Positions 22,058 through 34,300 are shown, numbered from the stretch's first letter. The stretch: DNA of 64,000 nt from Hysterangium stoloniferum (GCA_015178975.1 WHVD01000041.1:558001-622000), one strand, 5' to 3'. A program made the numbers and translations. The notes: generated by a model not told the origin, from the sequence alone.

Positions 22058-22230
22058 GTATCTCCCCATTTGGCTGAAATCCCAAGGAGGCCGAAAATCT
22101 AGATCCCATACATAAAACTCATCGGGTATGGTTTGGTGTGTCAAAACATCATGTGACTCAGCAAAAATTTACATATAAAAATTTGAAGGGGGCCGGCACT
22201 TGATTCTTCACTTCTCTTCCCTTGACCACC

Positions 22231-23226
22231 ATGACCATCGGTTCGGGGTCGGAGCAGTTCCCTGTTCGGTTAACGGTCGCTCCCATGTCAGTTCCAAGTG
22301 GACCATCCAGCACGCAAGAGTGCCGTTGCCTACTCGAGGAGAAATGGAAGGTGTGTGAAGAGGAGGAGTGGAAGGAGAAGGAGGAGCTGGTGGCCATCGA
22401 GGCCGAGGAGAAGAAGCTGGCGGCAGAAGAGGCTGCGCACAAGCACTGGGATGTGGTGCTTGCGAAGAAGAAGCAGTGGGAGGCCGATCAGGCACGAGAG
22501 GAGGTGGCGAAAAAGAAACGAGAGGGAAAGGTAAGTTTGTTCCTGTATCTCTTGTGAACTCGGCTTATATATATATTTTTTTCAGTGCAAGGCCGCGATG
22601 CCTTCAGGGTCTGATGAGGAGGAGGAGGAGGATGAGGAGGAGGATGTACCAGGGCTGTCGAGCCCCAAGGTAGGCTCGGCTTCCTAAAAAAAACAACCTT
22701 TTCTAACAATTCTTTCTTATAGAAACAAAAGCAGACCCCCAAGGTGGGGCCCAAAAATGACCCTAAGTGCAACCGGTGCACTAAATGGGGTCAGACTTGC
22801 CACCCTTGGGCAAATGGTTGGTGCCGCACTTGTCAAGAGTGTGCTGATCCAAAGCTCAGATGCGTATTCCCGGAGGCCGACAGGTCGTACCAAGAGTGAC
22901 AGGCCAATGCTCTGGAAGAGCAAAACCACCTTATGTGGACCTATTTCTCAGAGATGACAAGGTTCTGATTCGAGACGCTGCGACAACAAGGCTTGATCAC
23001 CAAACAATTGTGACTATTGGGCGTCAGGCTGGAAAAACAGACCAGCACCATAGAGTCCCTCGGAGAACAATTAGAGCAGTATTTGGAAGTCTCGAGTTGC
23101 GATGGAGTTGGGCCAGGAGTTGTGGTATCAGAAAAAGTCGGTGGAGCGGTATCGGTGGCTGTTGGTGAGGGAGGAGGTTTGGAAGCTGGAGAGGAAGGGG
23201 AGGTTGTAGAAGAAACCTTTAGATAG
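22231..23226 (+). pseudogene. Accessory gene antisense to gypsy A: Lys/Glu-rich coiled coil plus Cys cluster
   Basis: Three exons join in frame: 22231-22530, 22586-22669 and 22723-23226, with clean GTAAGT and GTAGGC donors and CAG/TAG acceptors. The ATG is in a CCACCATG context. A TATAAAA box is at 22174-22180 and an AP-1/GCN4-type TGACTCA at 22154-22160. The product has a charged EEKK/EAEEKK helix (residues about 40-100), an acidic patch of E/D residues, then a seven-cysteine cluster (CNRC, six residues, C; CRTC, two, C; seven, C), then a predicted coiled coil (QANALEEQNHLMW, LEKQTSTIESLGEQLEQYLE). Three in-frame TGA codons at 22897, 22966 and 23011 break the last exon; each fits a lost CGA arginine. 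It resembles hypothetical Cys-cluster/coiled-coil proteins common in basidiomycete repeat regions. Function unknown; the Cys cluster suggests metal or nucleic-acid binding. Confidence 0.65.
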
Positions 23227-23316
23227 TAAAAATATAATGGTTTTAAAACAAAACAAAACATAACGTGAAAAAACATAAGGCATAGTCGGAAAGGGGTTGG
23301 ATACCGAATGATAGAC

Positions 23317-23640
23317 TTATAAAGAATTTAGAGGACTGGGTTTATTCGGATAAGCTTGATGAAAACCTAAAATGATTTCCGAGGCATTGCTGAGCTCTGT
23401 AGCTAGGATCCATGAAGTTTCTTCATCTGTCCCTTCATAGCCAGCCCATTTAACCAAATAAAGTAATTTGCATGAGTGTCGGCAATTGTCAATTTTTGAG
23501 TCTAGGATTTCTGATATCTCGAATTTGGGTGCTCCATCGATGATCACGGGTGGTGGTGGTGGTTGTATGCAATCAGGTATACTGTTAGCAACACTAGGTT
23601 CTAACATAGATACATGAAATACCGGGTGCACTGCACGCAT
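23317..23640 (-). CDS. Chromodomain C-terminal segment of gypsy A pol
   Basis: The segment has VHPVFHVSMLEP, the usual end of the integrase GPY/F region, followed by FEISEILDSKID and LLYLVKWAGYEGTDEETSW. The latter is a chromodomain with aromatic cage-like residues (Y, W, W). Chromodomains of chromoviruses steer integration by binding modified histone H3. It forms part of a single broken polyprotein with the integrase upstream and is not an independent gene. Confidence 0.85.
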   Translation of the reverse strand: MRAVHPVFHVSMLEPSVANSIPDCIQPPPPPVIIDGAPKFEISEILDSKIDNCRHSCKLLYLVKWAGYEGTDEETSWILATELSNASEIILGFHQAYPNKPSPLNSL

Positions 23641-23829
23641 ATTGTCGGGAAGCCGAAGTGTCCATGAAAGTGTGCCAGCTTGTGCTATAACTTCAAAAGG
23701 ACCTAAATATTTTTCAGAGAGCTTCTTAGAGGGTCTAGTAGTTCGGAAAAACTTGGCTTTAATGAATACTCGGTCTCTGATCTTGAAATCAGGAGGTGGA
23801 AGTCTATTCTTATCCGCAGACTGTTGGTA

Positions 23830-24450
23830 TCATTCTTGGGCCATTGCGATAGTTTTACGAAGTTCTTGATGTAGCTTGTCAAGGTCTGTAATGAAGTCTT
23901 GAGCACGGGTGGATGCGAGATTGTGTTCCGGGTGGATTGTGATATTGGGGTTGTAGCCTTTGTTTGTGAAGAAAGGCAAAATGCCAGTAGTGGCATTCGG
24001 TGCGTTGTTATATGCAAATTCGGCTAGTGGTAGTAGTGATTTCCAATTGTCTTGTTGATAGTTACAATAGACATGGATGTACTGTTCCAAGGTTTGATTC
24101 ATGCATTCAGTTTGGCTGTCGCCTTCTGGGTGATAGCCCGAAGTGAAATGTAGCTTCATGTCTAGTGCTTTTCTGAGTGACCTAAAAAAGTGAGAGACAA
24201 ACTCGGATCCGCGATTGGATGTGACATGCGATGGAACGCCATGCTTGGAAAATACATGGGTGACAAATAATTTGGCTAACTGTACAGATGTTATTGTGTC
24301 ATATGTGGGAATGAAAATACTTTGCTTTGTGAGCCAATCCACAACAACTAGGATTGCTGTGTGACCTTCGGATGCCGGTAGGTGCTCAATGAAATCCATA
24401 GAAATTGAGTTCCAGGGTTTTTCCGGTATCGGTAATTGTTTGAGTAGGCC
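23830..24450 (-). pseudogene. Integrase core of gypsy A with a mutated catalytic residue
   Basis: The frame begins LLKQLPIPEKPW and MDFIEHLPASEGHTAILVVV, then the first catalytic Asp in VVVDWLTK. The second catalytic Asp, normally in SDRG-EF, is replaced: the sequence reads TSNRGSEF (AAT, about 24210), a G-to-A change that would inactivate the enzyme. The catalytic Glu region HPEGDSQTE is present. The frame continues through LLPLAEFAYNNAPN and ends at 23830 with a stop. The upstream RT-RNase H is deleted. Confidence 0.85.
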
Positions 24451-24466
24451 ATAGACATCTGCAAAT

Positions 24467-25245
24467 TCATGGTATTTTTCTGGAACACCTTTCTGCGATC
24501 GGTTTGGTCACTGGGGTTGCAAAGCGACCAGTGACCTTGTCAACTTTAAGATTGACTGTAAATGCTCGGGAGCCATCCAACTTGATGGCTCTTTTATGAG
24601 AGACGGGCGGCAGAGAGCTCGGGTTTGCCATGGGGGCCGGAGGTGCCGTAGAGGCCATATTTGCCGAAACAGGCGGAAATGGACAAGTCATATCGGGTGC
24701 CGATGGGGTTCGGAAATGGATACTGCCCAATACCCAATCAATCAATGGATTGCAGCGGGTGAGCCAGTTATGTCCTAGAACCACGGAGCAGCTCGGTCCA
24801 ACTGTGTTACAAAAAACGTAACTGTCTGAAAGGTTCCACATGGGAACCGAAGGTGGAGTTTGCAGGCTTGCGAGATTATGGAGTTTGAGGTACCATCAAA
24901 AAGTCAGAGCAGAATCGGATCTATTGCATAGGTTTTTAACTGATTTTTTCGGGAAAAACTTGTATCTATAAAACAATGGGTTGAACCTGAATCTATGAGA
25001 GCTCGAAAAGTGAGACTCCCGAGGGGTTCCGAAGTAAGATTTATGAACAAGGAATTGGGATCATACAGGGCGGATGCGTTAAGATGACAATTTTCCAGTG
25101 TGCGAGGAGATTCAATGCAACTCTCCAACTGCACAGAATCCAGAGAGTGGCCGTATTGGCCGATTGGGCTTTGGTGGCTTTTGGGCATGTGGTGACTCAG
25201 TGTCCAGGATCTGCGCACAACAAGCAAAGGTTGTTGTCCATTCAA
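24467..25245 (-). pseudogene. Protease and linker region of gypsy A
   Basis: The aspartic protease signature ALIDSGSTHCFIDTSF is intact (about 24990-24945), preceded by LTFR with a preserved CGA codon. Downstream, VLGHNWLTRCNPLIDW and a proline/alanine linker lead to KLDGSRAFTVNLKV. A stop divides the region into two open pieces (25245-24904 and 24841-24467). The protease would cut the Gag-Pol polyprotein. Confidence 0.8.
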
Positions 25246-26408
25246 TGTTGCTTTTCCTGTGGTAGGAGCTTGCCATTGGAGCTGAGTTTGCCAGTTAAAT
25301 CGGGTTTGTCTTTATCCTGAGACTTATTCGACTGTTTGCCCTTGCCTTTTTTGTCATTAGACCCTTTGTTTTTGGGCTTCTTATCGGAGTTCGAGTTGCC
25401 ACTATTGTTGGTGTTTTGATTACCAGACTTGTTGGCATTCTTATTGTCCAATGATTTTTTGTCCAATGGGTTTTCATGACTGATTTCCAAACGTCGTTCC
25501 CAGTAACAGGCATCTGCATTTTGGGCTTTTAAACACATGAGGGGGAGAGTCTTTGGTTTGCCGGTCTCTCCTTTAGAAACTTTGTCTTTGAGGTGAGATG
25601 GGAGGCCAGAGTAAAACTGGTAATGGAGGGCCAAATCGCCCCAGTCGCAACGCGCAGCAAGGTTGTTGAACTGGATGATGTAATCAGTGATGCGCTGGGT
25701 GTCTTTCATTTTGAGATTAGAAAGTGCGGTTTCGGCATCGCCAGTTTGGTCGTAGGGACCGAAGTTTGTTTCAAGTTCCTCAACAAAGGCATCCCAATTG
25801 TGAAGCCAATTGGGGTCTTCAGAGGTGAGGCCAGAGAATGTGCATTCAAACCAGGCTGCTGCGGAGTCCTTAAGGTAAGAGATTGTGAAATTTACCTTGG
25901 GGTCATCCGTTGCGAATGCAGCCGGGCAGTCCCGAAAGTTGAATCGACATTGCATAAGAAATGTCGGCAATTTCTTTGGGTTTGAACTGGTAAATGGTTC
26001 GGGTTTGTTGACTCAGGTTTGCCCAGGTTCTTTTTCCTTAGTATTGCTTTTAAGGAATTCATTAAGGGATCCTAGGGTACCTGAGAACAATTCCCATGTC
26101 TCGTCGGGATCGAGAGCCAGTTTTTGTTGTGCAGATTTTTTAGAACCACTGGCCTGAGGTACGGGTTGGTCATCATCCTCAGGTTCAGGTTCTGGAGCTG
26201 ATTGATTGTTATCCCCTTCAGGTGCTTCGGGCTCAGTTGCTTCAGTAACTTCTTCAGCATTGCCGGTAATTTCCACAAAGCAGGATTCTTCAGAGGTTCC
26301 TGGTTGCGGGGTTCTCTGAGTAGCTTGGGCTGTATACAGGAAAGGAGATTTGAGAGTGGAAGATTCTGCTTCACCACTTGGCTTGGCATCTTTCTTTCTT
26401 GGGGGCAT
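25242..26408 (-). pseudogene. Gag of gypsy A, split by CGA-to-TGA stops
   Basis: The N-terminal acidic part (26408-26013, MPPRKKDAKPSGEAES) ends at TGA 26013-26015. The capsid-like part (25970-25242: TFLMQCRFNFRDCPAAF, ELETNFGPYDQTGDAE) ends at another TGA. In the intact paralogue at 41120 the same codons are CGA (41501-41503 and 42272-42274). Both stops are therefore point mutations, and the two pieces were one gag. A Lys/Asn-rich tail follows the capsid part. The zinc knuckle expected just beyond is not preserved. Confidence 0.9.
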
Positions 26409-26443
26409 GGTTACGGAAATGCGAGTGTGAAATCAGAATATAC

Positions 26444-27186
26444 TGTTAAGAACTGAAAACTGACTAAAGTCGGTTGGCCGACAGGACCGATTGGAAGGAC
26501 TTGGCTTCAGCTTATGTGCTGCGCCCTCGCAGTTATCTGTTGGGTGTCCTTGAATTTTGGGTGGGCAAAGACTAGTCCCAATGAACACCTCTCGGTGAAA
26601 ACTACCGATTGGAATCGAGGGATAAGTCGAGTGTCGGGCCAAGGGGTCAGGGACCGTAAGGGGGTGAGCACATGCAAAGGTGGATAGTGGAATTCTTAGT
26701 ATGAGATTACTATAGATGTAAGAGGGTGTTCTGAGTCAATATTCTGATTGCCTAGTAACTACAACTACAGCGGGTTCATATACAAGTATCAGGCGTCTAG
26801 AAAATACTAACTAGGAGAAGGGCGGAAAATGGTATTAACAATAAGCTTGACTAGGAACGGGAAGTTTATGATTAGTTCAGAGGCCGTGAGATAACCGAGA
26901 GCGGAATTACGGTAAAAGGAAATAGTTCGAGGGCTACAAGTATATATAGACATATGTGAAACATAGGATAAAACGGATCATCATAATAAAAAGGGATGTA
27001 TCAAAGTTTAACCAGATAGTATGAGTATATTTTGATGTGGGTGTAAATGGAGTTTGATCACCGCGGAAGTATACGTCAGCTTCAGGAGGCTGATGGTTTC
27101 TGATGTGGTGACTTGAACAGTAACTTAAATTGTCGATAGGTGGTGATAACCTCGGGGACTGATAGGGTTGCGACATGGTTGTAACA
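26444..27186 (-). mobile_element. 5' LTR of gypsy A (family 1)
   Basis: A 743-bp LTR bounded by TGTTACAACC at 27186 and AGTTCTTAACA at 26444, in the minus orientation. The self-primer AATCAGAATAT lies near 26728-26740 and its complement sits just inside the element at about 26432-26442. The right flank, CCAGATGAC, is TPR-coding sequence of NLR copy 2. Confidence 0.88.
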
Positions 27187-27233
27187 CCAGATGACAATAG
27201 ATGGTTGCCAAATTGGCCTTGGTCTGTATGGTG

Positions 27234-27956
27234 TGTAAGATCTAAGCTTAAAGAGAGAAGGGGAGGCTCTAGTCAGGGGAATGATGATAAGAAACGATTT
27301 AATTGGGGGGCTGACAATAGAGATCATACTAGTCAGGATGTCTGGCTCTATAAACATACTGGAGCTTGGCTTCAACATATGTATTGCACCCCTCATATGA
27401 ACTGTTGCTCTGGGATTTCAAACAGAGTGGATAGTATGATAGGAGACAAGGATAAACACTAAGCTCAATTGACTGGAGGACTGAAGCACTAAGAGTTGTG
27501 AGGTAAGGGGTTGTGGCTTGCCAAAGAAACCTAGATGGTATTCATGAGGAGAGGGAAAAGGCCAGGGATCAGAAGGGGGGAATCTAAGTCAATTTTTTGA
27601 AATGAAGAAACTGTAGCATACATGAATGAATTTATACTACAAGGAGATGGATGATCAGAGTGTTGATCAGAGAAGTGAGAGCGATGACAGGTTAAAAGGA
27701 AGTCAGGGATGCCAACAAGGCTAAATACAATATAGCAAAGAATGCTAAAAGGTGTGAGGTGGCAAATAGGATGTATACATGGAACAGTGACAGGGGAGCA
27801 AACAGAATGGAGACAGGAAGGAAAGCTAAGGTGATACAATACAATGAAACAAATGGTGGGCACTGCTCACAGTGCTACTTTGAACAGGGGTGGGAAGACA
27901 GAGGGTTATGAGGCTAAAACAGCTTGTGGGGGTCCAAACCAACAGGGATCCTAACA
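27234..27956 (-). mobile_element. Solo LTR of family 2 in the TPR array, TSD TGGTG
   Basis: A 723-bp LTR begins (minus strand) TGTTAGGATCCC and ends GATCTTACA. TGGTG flanks it on both sides (27229-27233 and 27957-27961). TPR-coding sequence continues on the far side at 27187-27233. No internal region remains, so this is the product of LTR-LTR recombination. It gives the full length and both ends of family 2. Confidence 0.92.
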
Positions 27957-27986
27957 TGGTGCCAGTGTGCTCTGGTCCTAGTATTA

Positions 27987-29740
27987 GTTGCTGGGCTTCC
28001 AACACCTGAAGCTGAAGCACCTCTGCTCCTTAGGCCTTCACAGATGACTGTATGTATTTGCCAAGAATTAGCCTTGGCCTGTATATTGTCAGGGTGTTCT
28101 GGTTCTAGTATTAGGTGCTGGGCATCCAATGCCTGAAGCTGAAGCACCTCTGCCTCCTTGGGCCTTCCCAGATGACTGTAAGTACTTGCCAAATTAGCCT
28201 TCACCAGAATGCTGTGGGGGTGCTCTGGACCTAGATTGGGGTGTTGGGCTTCCAAGACTTGAAGATCCAGCACCTCTGCATCCTTGGTCTCTCCCAGATC
28301 ACAGTAGGTGCTTGTGAAATTGGCCTTCACCTGCATGGTGCCTGGCTGCTTTGGTCCTAGTATTAGCTTCTGGGGTTGGAAGACCTCAAGCTGAAGAACA
28401 TCTTCCTCCTTGGACCTTTCCAGATCCTTGTAGGTACTTGCCAAATTAACCTTGGCCAAAATGGTGTTAGGGTGCTCTGGACCTAGTATGAGCTGTTGGG
28501 CTTCCAAGACTTGAAGCTCCAGCACCTCTGCCTCCTTGGGCCTTTTCAGATCACTGTGGGTGCTTGCCAAATTGGCCTTGGTCAGAATGGTGTGAGGGTG
28601 CAATGGACCTAGTATGAACTGTCAGGCATCCAACACCTGAAGCTTCAGTACCTCTGTCTCCTTGTGCCTTCCCAAATCACTGTAGGTGGTTGCCAAATTG
28701 ACCTTGGCTGGAATGCTGTGAGGGTCATCTGGACCTAGTATGAGCAATCTGGCTTCCAACACTTGAGGCTGCAGCACCTCTGCCTCCTTGGGCCTTCCCA
28801 GATCACTGTAGGTCCTTGCCAAATTGCCCTTGGCCAGAATGGTGTGAGGGTGCTCTGGACCTAGTATGAGCTGTTGGGCATCCAACACCTGAAGCTTAAG
28901 CACCTCTGCCTCTCTGTGCCTTCTCAGATCACTGTAGGTCCTTGCCAAATTGGCCTTGGCCATAATGGTATCAGAGTGCCCTAGACCTAGTATGAGCTGT
29001 TGGCCATCAAACACCTGAACCTTGAGCACCTCTGCTTCCTTGGCCCTTCCGAGATCACTGTAGGTGCTTGCCAAATTGGCCTTGGCCTGTATTGTGCTTG
29101 GGTGCTCTGGTCCTAGCATTAGCTGCTGGGCATCCAACACCTGAAGCTCAAGCACCTCTGCCTCCTTGGGCCTTCCCAGATCACTGTATGTCCTCGCCAA
29201 ATCGGCCTTGGCCAGAATGGTATGAGGGTGCTCTGGACCTAGTATGAGCTGTTGTGCTTCCAACACCTCAAACTCAAGCACCTCTGCCTCCTTATGCCTT
29301 CCCAGATCACTGTAGGTCCTTGCCAAATTGGCCATGGCCAGAATGGTGTGAGGGTGCTCTGGATCTAGTATGGGCTGTCAGGCATCCAACACCTGAAGCT
29401 TAAGCACCTCTGCCTCCTTGTGCCTTCCCAGATCACTGTAGGTCCTTGCCATAATGGTATCAGGGTGCTCTAGACCTAGCATGAGCTGTTGGCCATCAAA
29501 CACCTGAACCTTAAGCACCTCTGCCTCCTTGGCCCTTCCAAGATCACTGTATGTGCTTGCCAAATTGGCCTTGGCCAGAATGGTGTGAGGGTGCTCTGGA
29601 CCTAGTATGAGCTGTTGTGCTTCCAACACCTCAAGCTCAAGCACCTCTGCCTCCTGGGCCTTCCTAGGTCACAATAGGTCCTCACTAAGTTGACCTTGGC
29701 TAGAATGGTGTCAGGATGCTGTGCACCCAGTACACACACT
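27987..29740 (-). repeat. TPR-coding tandem array of NLR copy 2
   Basis: About 14 units of 126 bp (42 codons) follow one another. Each carries a GPEHP block, an A-K-A-N-L-A helix and an EAEVL helix. Units are very similar at DNA level. Two carry TGA at the same codon, directly before QLIL (28622 and 29378). Confidence 0.9.
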
Positions 29741-31302
29741 CACTTTGACAACAACACTTGCTGCATAACATTTGCAATTTTTCAGTGGCCAAATTCTCTC
29801 AATATCATTGAAAATTTGCTAAACATGTCATCATAATAGATCTTCAGATCCTTCCCACCACAGCTTCTGCTTCTAAATGCCTGAATGTGGAATACAAGAT
29901 TCTGTTGTCCCATAATATCCTTCATAGTACCTCCAGCTGGGATAGCCCCTACTAAGACAGCTCTTGCTGTGCATATATAAAGAGAATTATTCTCCCTTAA
30001 AGCTCTGTCTCTGCTCCATGGATGAATCACAGGATGCATTGCCCAAAAAAGAGACCCATGTGCATCATCACCTTTGAATAACAAGTAATTCTCACCAGCA
30101 TACTCAAACTTAGACCAACAGAGTTGTATTGTAGGTGGTGCTTTCTTGCCCATATCTTGAATGGTGGTTGATATGAAAATGAAGTCATCATCACTTTGAA
30201 ATGCAAATTTGGTCATCCCATTATAATCTTTAGACATCCCTACCACCTCCATATTGGCCCCTGAAATCATCACAGAAAATTTGGGAACAATCTGCAAACA
30301 GCACTGTAAATTTGTACAAGGCCATAAGCATATGGAGGCTGACAATTCGAGAACTTTTATCAGGAAGAATGATCTTAAGGGCCTCATGAAAGAATTTGGT
30401 ATGGAAATTTGCACTTATTGCACTGTAAGAAGATTGCTGCTCCAACCACTCAGAGTTAGAAATCAAGTGCTTTGACAACACATTATTTGTTTTGCTGAGT
30501 AGCGATGCAAGTTTCATTAATTGATTAGCAGGGTTGGTAATGGCAGTGGTGCCTTGATGTGGTGTGGCGAGGAATAGAATGCCATATGTCGACAAAGATA
30601 TCCATTTGTGTTCGACCAGGTGACCTCTGTGTGCCTGACTGGCTTGTATCAAAGCCTGACAGGCATCAACGTTGAATTACAACGGGACAATCATTACAGA
30701 AATCAACTTACGTGTTTGAGAATAATCCCGCCGAGGCTGTGCGGAATAAAAATTATGGGCCGTTTCTGGAGTACCTCCTATGAGGAAACGACAAGTTCGC
30801 TGGATTTGAATTGTATGAACCGTAGTATCTGAACTCGCTCTTAATGCAGCCAAGTGTGCAAGGAAATTCTCTGCGTGATCATCCAAGGTCCGCGTGGAGG
30901 ATGTAGCCGTGATCTCGGTGTAGGCATCATAACCATATGTCAAAATCCGAGCAGACGGTACATCCCGAGGTAACAGATCACGAAGCCACAGTTTATCGTT
31001 GTCTGCTGTCCACGATGCTGTAAAAGACGTAGTTGACTCTCGGTGGACAATAAAATTTGATACTTGACTGCTTACTCGATTAACGGAGAAATACCGGGTG
31101 AAAGCTCCTTGATGCCGAAACCCTGAGAGCGGGTTTGTTCTTGGGCGTTGGAATAGAATGTTTCACTTGGTAGTCCCACTGAAGGCGATAAGGAACCTTT
31201 AGACCTTAAATGCTACGGAGGGATCAGAAAAGAACTCAGTGGTTCTGACTCTGCAGGGTATAAAAGAAAGGCTCGTTTCAAACGCTTAAAGATAGGAATC
31301 AT

Positions 31303-34300
31303 TGTTTGGAAATTTGCTCGTGGTGAGGGATGCTGGTGTAACCTGCCTTAACGTAAGGTGGAGACTAAAGAACGATAAGCGTGACAAGTCACCAGGCTTT
31401 GCGCGCAGTCACTTCCCACGGCTATGACTTCTGTGCGTTCATCAATTGTACTCAAAGAAAGGTCATAGGATTCACCAAGAACCTGTATCTCAGCACTACT
31501 ACGGCCGCGCATTCTAGGTCTGACCGGATGGAGACGTGAAGTCTCGCGGTACGCCGAATTTTTCATTGCAGTTGAACACTACACGTTATTTCACGTTTCT
31601 TTTCAACGTAGTACAATTTTCTCTACGTGACGCCTGGAAGAATAACGTGTAGCGTTGAACAACACGCGCACGTCATATTAACAGATATTATAGAACTCGA
31701 TGGTCAGCTGCTGTTGGCAGCGGGTCGATAAGATTCTTTTTGCAAGAGATTGCGATCTCATCAAATCATCGTTGCCTCCTGCGACTTGTCACTCATAGTT
31801 GTTAGCTATTCACATTCCACATACTCAACTGTGAGCTCAATGTAAAGTGGTGTGCCGATTGAACTTGAGGACCAGTCACGGAGAGGCGGTATTCTAGGAA
31901 GCGACCGATACGTCAAATTGGAGTTGCTGGAACTTTCAAGCTTCCACAACGGTCTCTTTTCAAACGCAATGACCACGGGCTTGGAAGTGATCGATGACTG
32001 ATTACCACGCCGCCATGACCTTCTCCCTTCTACCACATGTACGGATCCACGTTCGCGTGTTGGGCTTGAGCTTATGACATCAAGCTATATCGTCAGTTGC
32101 CGCAATTCCACAGGTATGGATTGCATTTGAAAGGTGTACCACATATGTCCGTCACTGTCATTCTTCCGTTGTATGGTGGTTATCTCTAAGACTTCCAAAT
32201 TTCATTCAGGCCCCACAACCCCCGACGATGTGTCTTGCTGCTTCGCTGCACCGTTCTTGAGCTGCGATGTTTTGACATGTGGCGCTAGTCATGCACATGG
32301 TCTAATGTAGAGGCACGGCAGGCATAGCTATTAGATGTAGTTTGTCCATCCTGCTTACTCGAGGTGCAAGGCTGCACATCAATCACTTCCCTCGGCCGCC
32401 AATTTGAACGCCACAGGTGACTGTTTAACACAGCCTAATCTTCGTCTCATTGCATAAGTGTGAAGCCTATTGGCGGTTGTTAGCATGGCGATTAACGAAC
32501 GTCTGTCCCATTATCCTCCGCCGTGTTATCGTCTGCTTGGTCTCATAGTAGTTCACCCTGTTATGGACAGCTGAAAGGAGTATTTTAATGGTCATAGCTT
32601 ATGCTAATCGTCTGTGCTCTGGTATTGGGTGACGGAATCGAGTCCGTTGATTATCCTTCCCGAACCGCTCCAGCAACGCGGCGAGGACAGTATCAAGTTA
32701 ACACCGGCATCTGCTCTTACATGCGTCCCCGTACGTATTGGTATAAAACATAGGTGGCCCTAGCCTGACAAGTAGAACTGGCACGATCAAATACGAGAGT
32801 TCGCTGTAAATGATAGACGCATAAGACCGCAATGTACATTTGTGGAATCACGCGCTTCTTCGCAAGTCACAGTTAGCTGTTGCTACCTCGGATTATGATG
32901 GTCAAATAAACAGCGTTATTAATTGATGTTTCTTTGTCAATACCGCGCCGCTGAGTATCATATCTGACGTTCTGGAGAATTGTTTAGAACCTTCTTTTTT
33001 TGGTGGCATATGCCAACAGAATTACAGTCAACAAAAGTCATGTGCATGGCTGTTCCACTCTTGTTCCCACACCATGTACTCGCAAACGCCGCTCACAGTT
33101 TATATCGAATACTCTAACTGAAATTTGGTGGGAGAGCCCATGAGATAGCCTTTTGGGAAAGTGTTGTATCAGTGTCAGAACACATTGTCTAGCCAGCACG
33201 CTAGTTGGTAGATACATAGCACTGTTGAAGGCGTTTTGTAAGACTAGTATCTGCTGCAAGTGCAGACAAACCCTAGAATGAGTGATGGGGAACTACCACT
33301 ACTTGATTGAAAATCCACATGTACATAATATATACTAGTGGGGAACAATGGGATGTGAGAACAATGAAATGTGGATAACAATGGAACCAAATATTACCAA
33401 ATCGCAGTGTAGGGAGTCACACTCCCTTACAGTTTGCGGCTGAATGTCTAGTATAGCACGATGGAGATATAGCATCCTCATGCGTCAGTGAAAGTTGCTG
33501 CGCAAATCATGCTGCGCTCTGAATGAGTGAAGTCGACGGAAGCCGCAAAAGTCAGCTCTTACCAACTACGTACAAATTATAGTATTATCCCACACTGCTC
33601 TCTTTTTTTTTGCAACGTACATATATCTCAATCCTTTCTGTTCCCGTCCCTGCCATCCACCCCACCAACTTCGCTCTTTGTAATGGGACATGCCCATTGT
33701 CCAATCGAATGTATTTTTTTCATTTATAACCGTCTACTCTCTACCGTGACAAACCGCGAAAATACGATACACTCCCATCCCTGGGCAAAGGGGTGATTTT
33801 CTAACTCCAATATTCCAACTAATATGACTTGTTCTTGAAGACAGTATAAAGATATTTGACAAGGACGGTATTGGAATGTAACAGCAGAACCATTGCCAAT
33901 CATCCCAATAAACTAGGGGTGGCATTCTAAGATGATCGTGGTCGGAATTAGAGAGGCGCTGGGTTTCCTATGATATACTATTTCCTTCAAAATATATGAA
34001 TAGCTCCAACGACAGTCATTGTCCGCAACAAATACCATAGCAGGTAAACCGAATTGCAAATGCGCGGTATTGACAAAAAATATTGATCTAACAACGCTGT
34101 TTATTCGACGATGGAAAGTAACAGAATCCGAAGAAGGCCGAGGACAATAGGATTAAACGAGGTAGTAACGGCTAACTATGTCTTGCGGAGAACGACGTGA
34201 TTGCACAAAGGTACATTGCGCATCTAACAGCTGTGCCTACTCTGCCCTGTGCATGAGTAACACCACATGGCAAAAGATTGCGGCATAAGAACGGCGCAGC

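Larger units (their letters stand above)
21702..27186 (-). mobile_element. Ty3/gypsy chromovirus A, RT-deleted, with antisense accessory gene
   Basis: The order on the minus strand is: 5' LTR 26444-27186, self-priming PBS at about 26432-26442, gag 26408-25242, protease region 25245-24467, integrase 24450-23830, chromodomain about 23640-23317, accessory gene on the opposite strand 22231-23226, polypurine tract AAATGGGGAGATAC at 22058-22071, and a truncated 3' LTR 21702-22057. The reverse transcriptase and RNase H are missing: sequence passes from an EKYHEFADV-like segment near 24470 straight to LLKQLPIPEKPW before integrase. It has inserted into the TPR array of NLR copy 2, remnants of which resume at 27187. 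Confidence 0.85.
27187..31302 (-). pseudogene. NLR-like receptor copy 2, heavily broken pseudogene
   Basis: The start ATG is at 31302-31300, equivalent to copy 3's. Lesions read in order are as follows. In exon 1, CAG to TAG after SSFLIPP. A 37-bp deletion near 31018 removes the HGLDGHRE segment. PHSLGG and TPHQGTTAI remain (30750-30540). At about 30092 exon 5 is fused to the end of the NB-ARC, deleting roughly 1.17 kb with the P-loop and Walker B; the joined frame (30414-29782) happens to stay open through SLFWAMHPVIHPWSRDRAL. A frameshift lies near 29653. Two in-frame TGA stops (29378, 28622) and a frameshift near 28060 lie in about 14 TPRs. A solo LTR sits at 27234-27956 and gypsy A begins at 27186. 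It cannot encode a receptor. A shortened product from the open segments is conceivable but unsupported. Confidence 0.9.
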
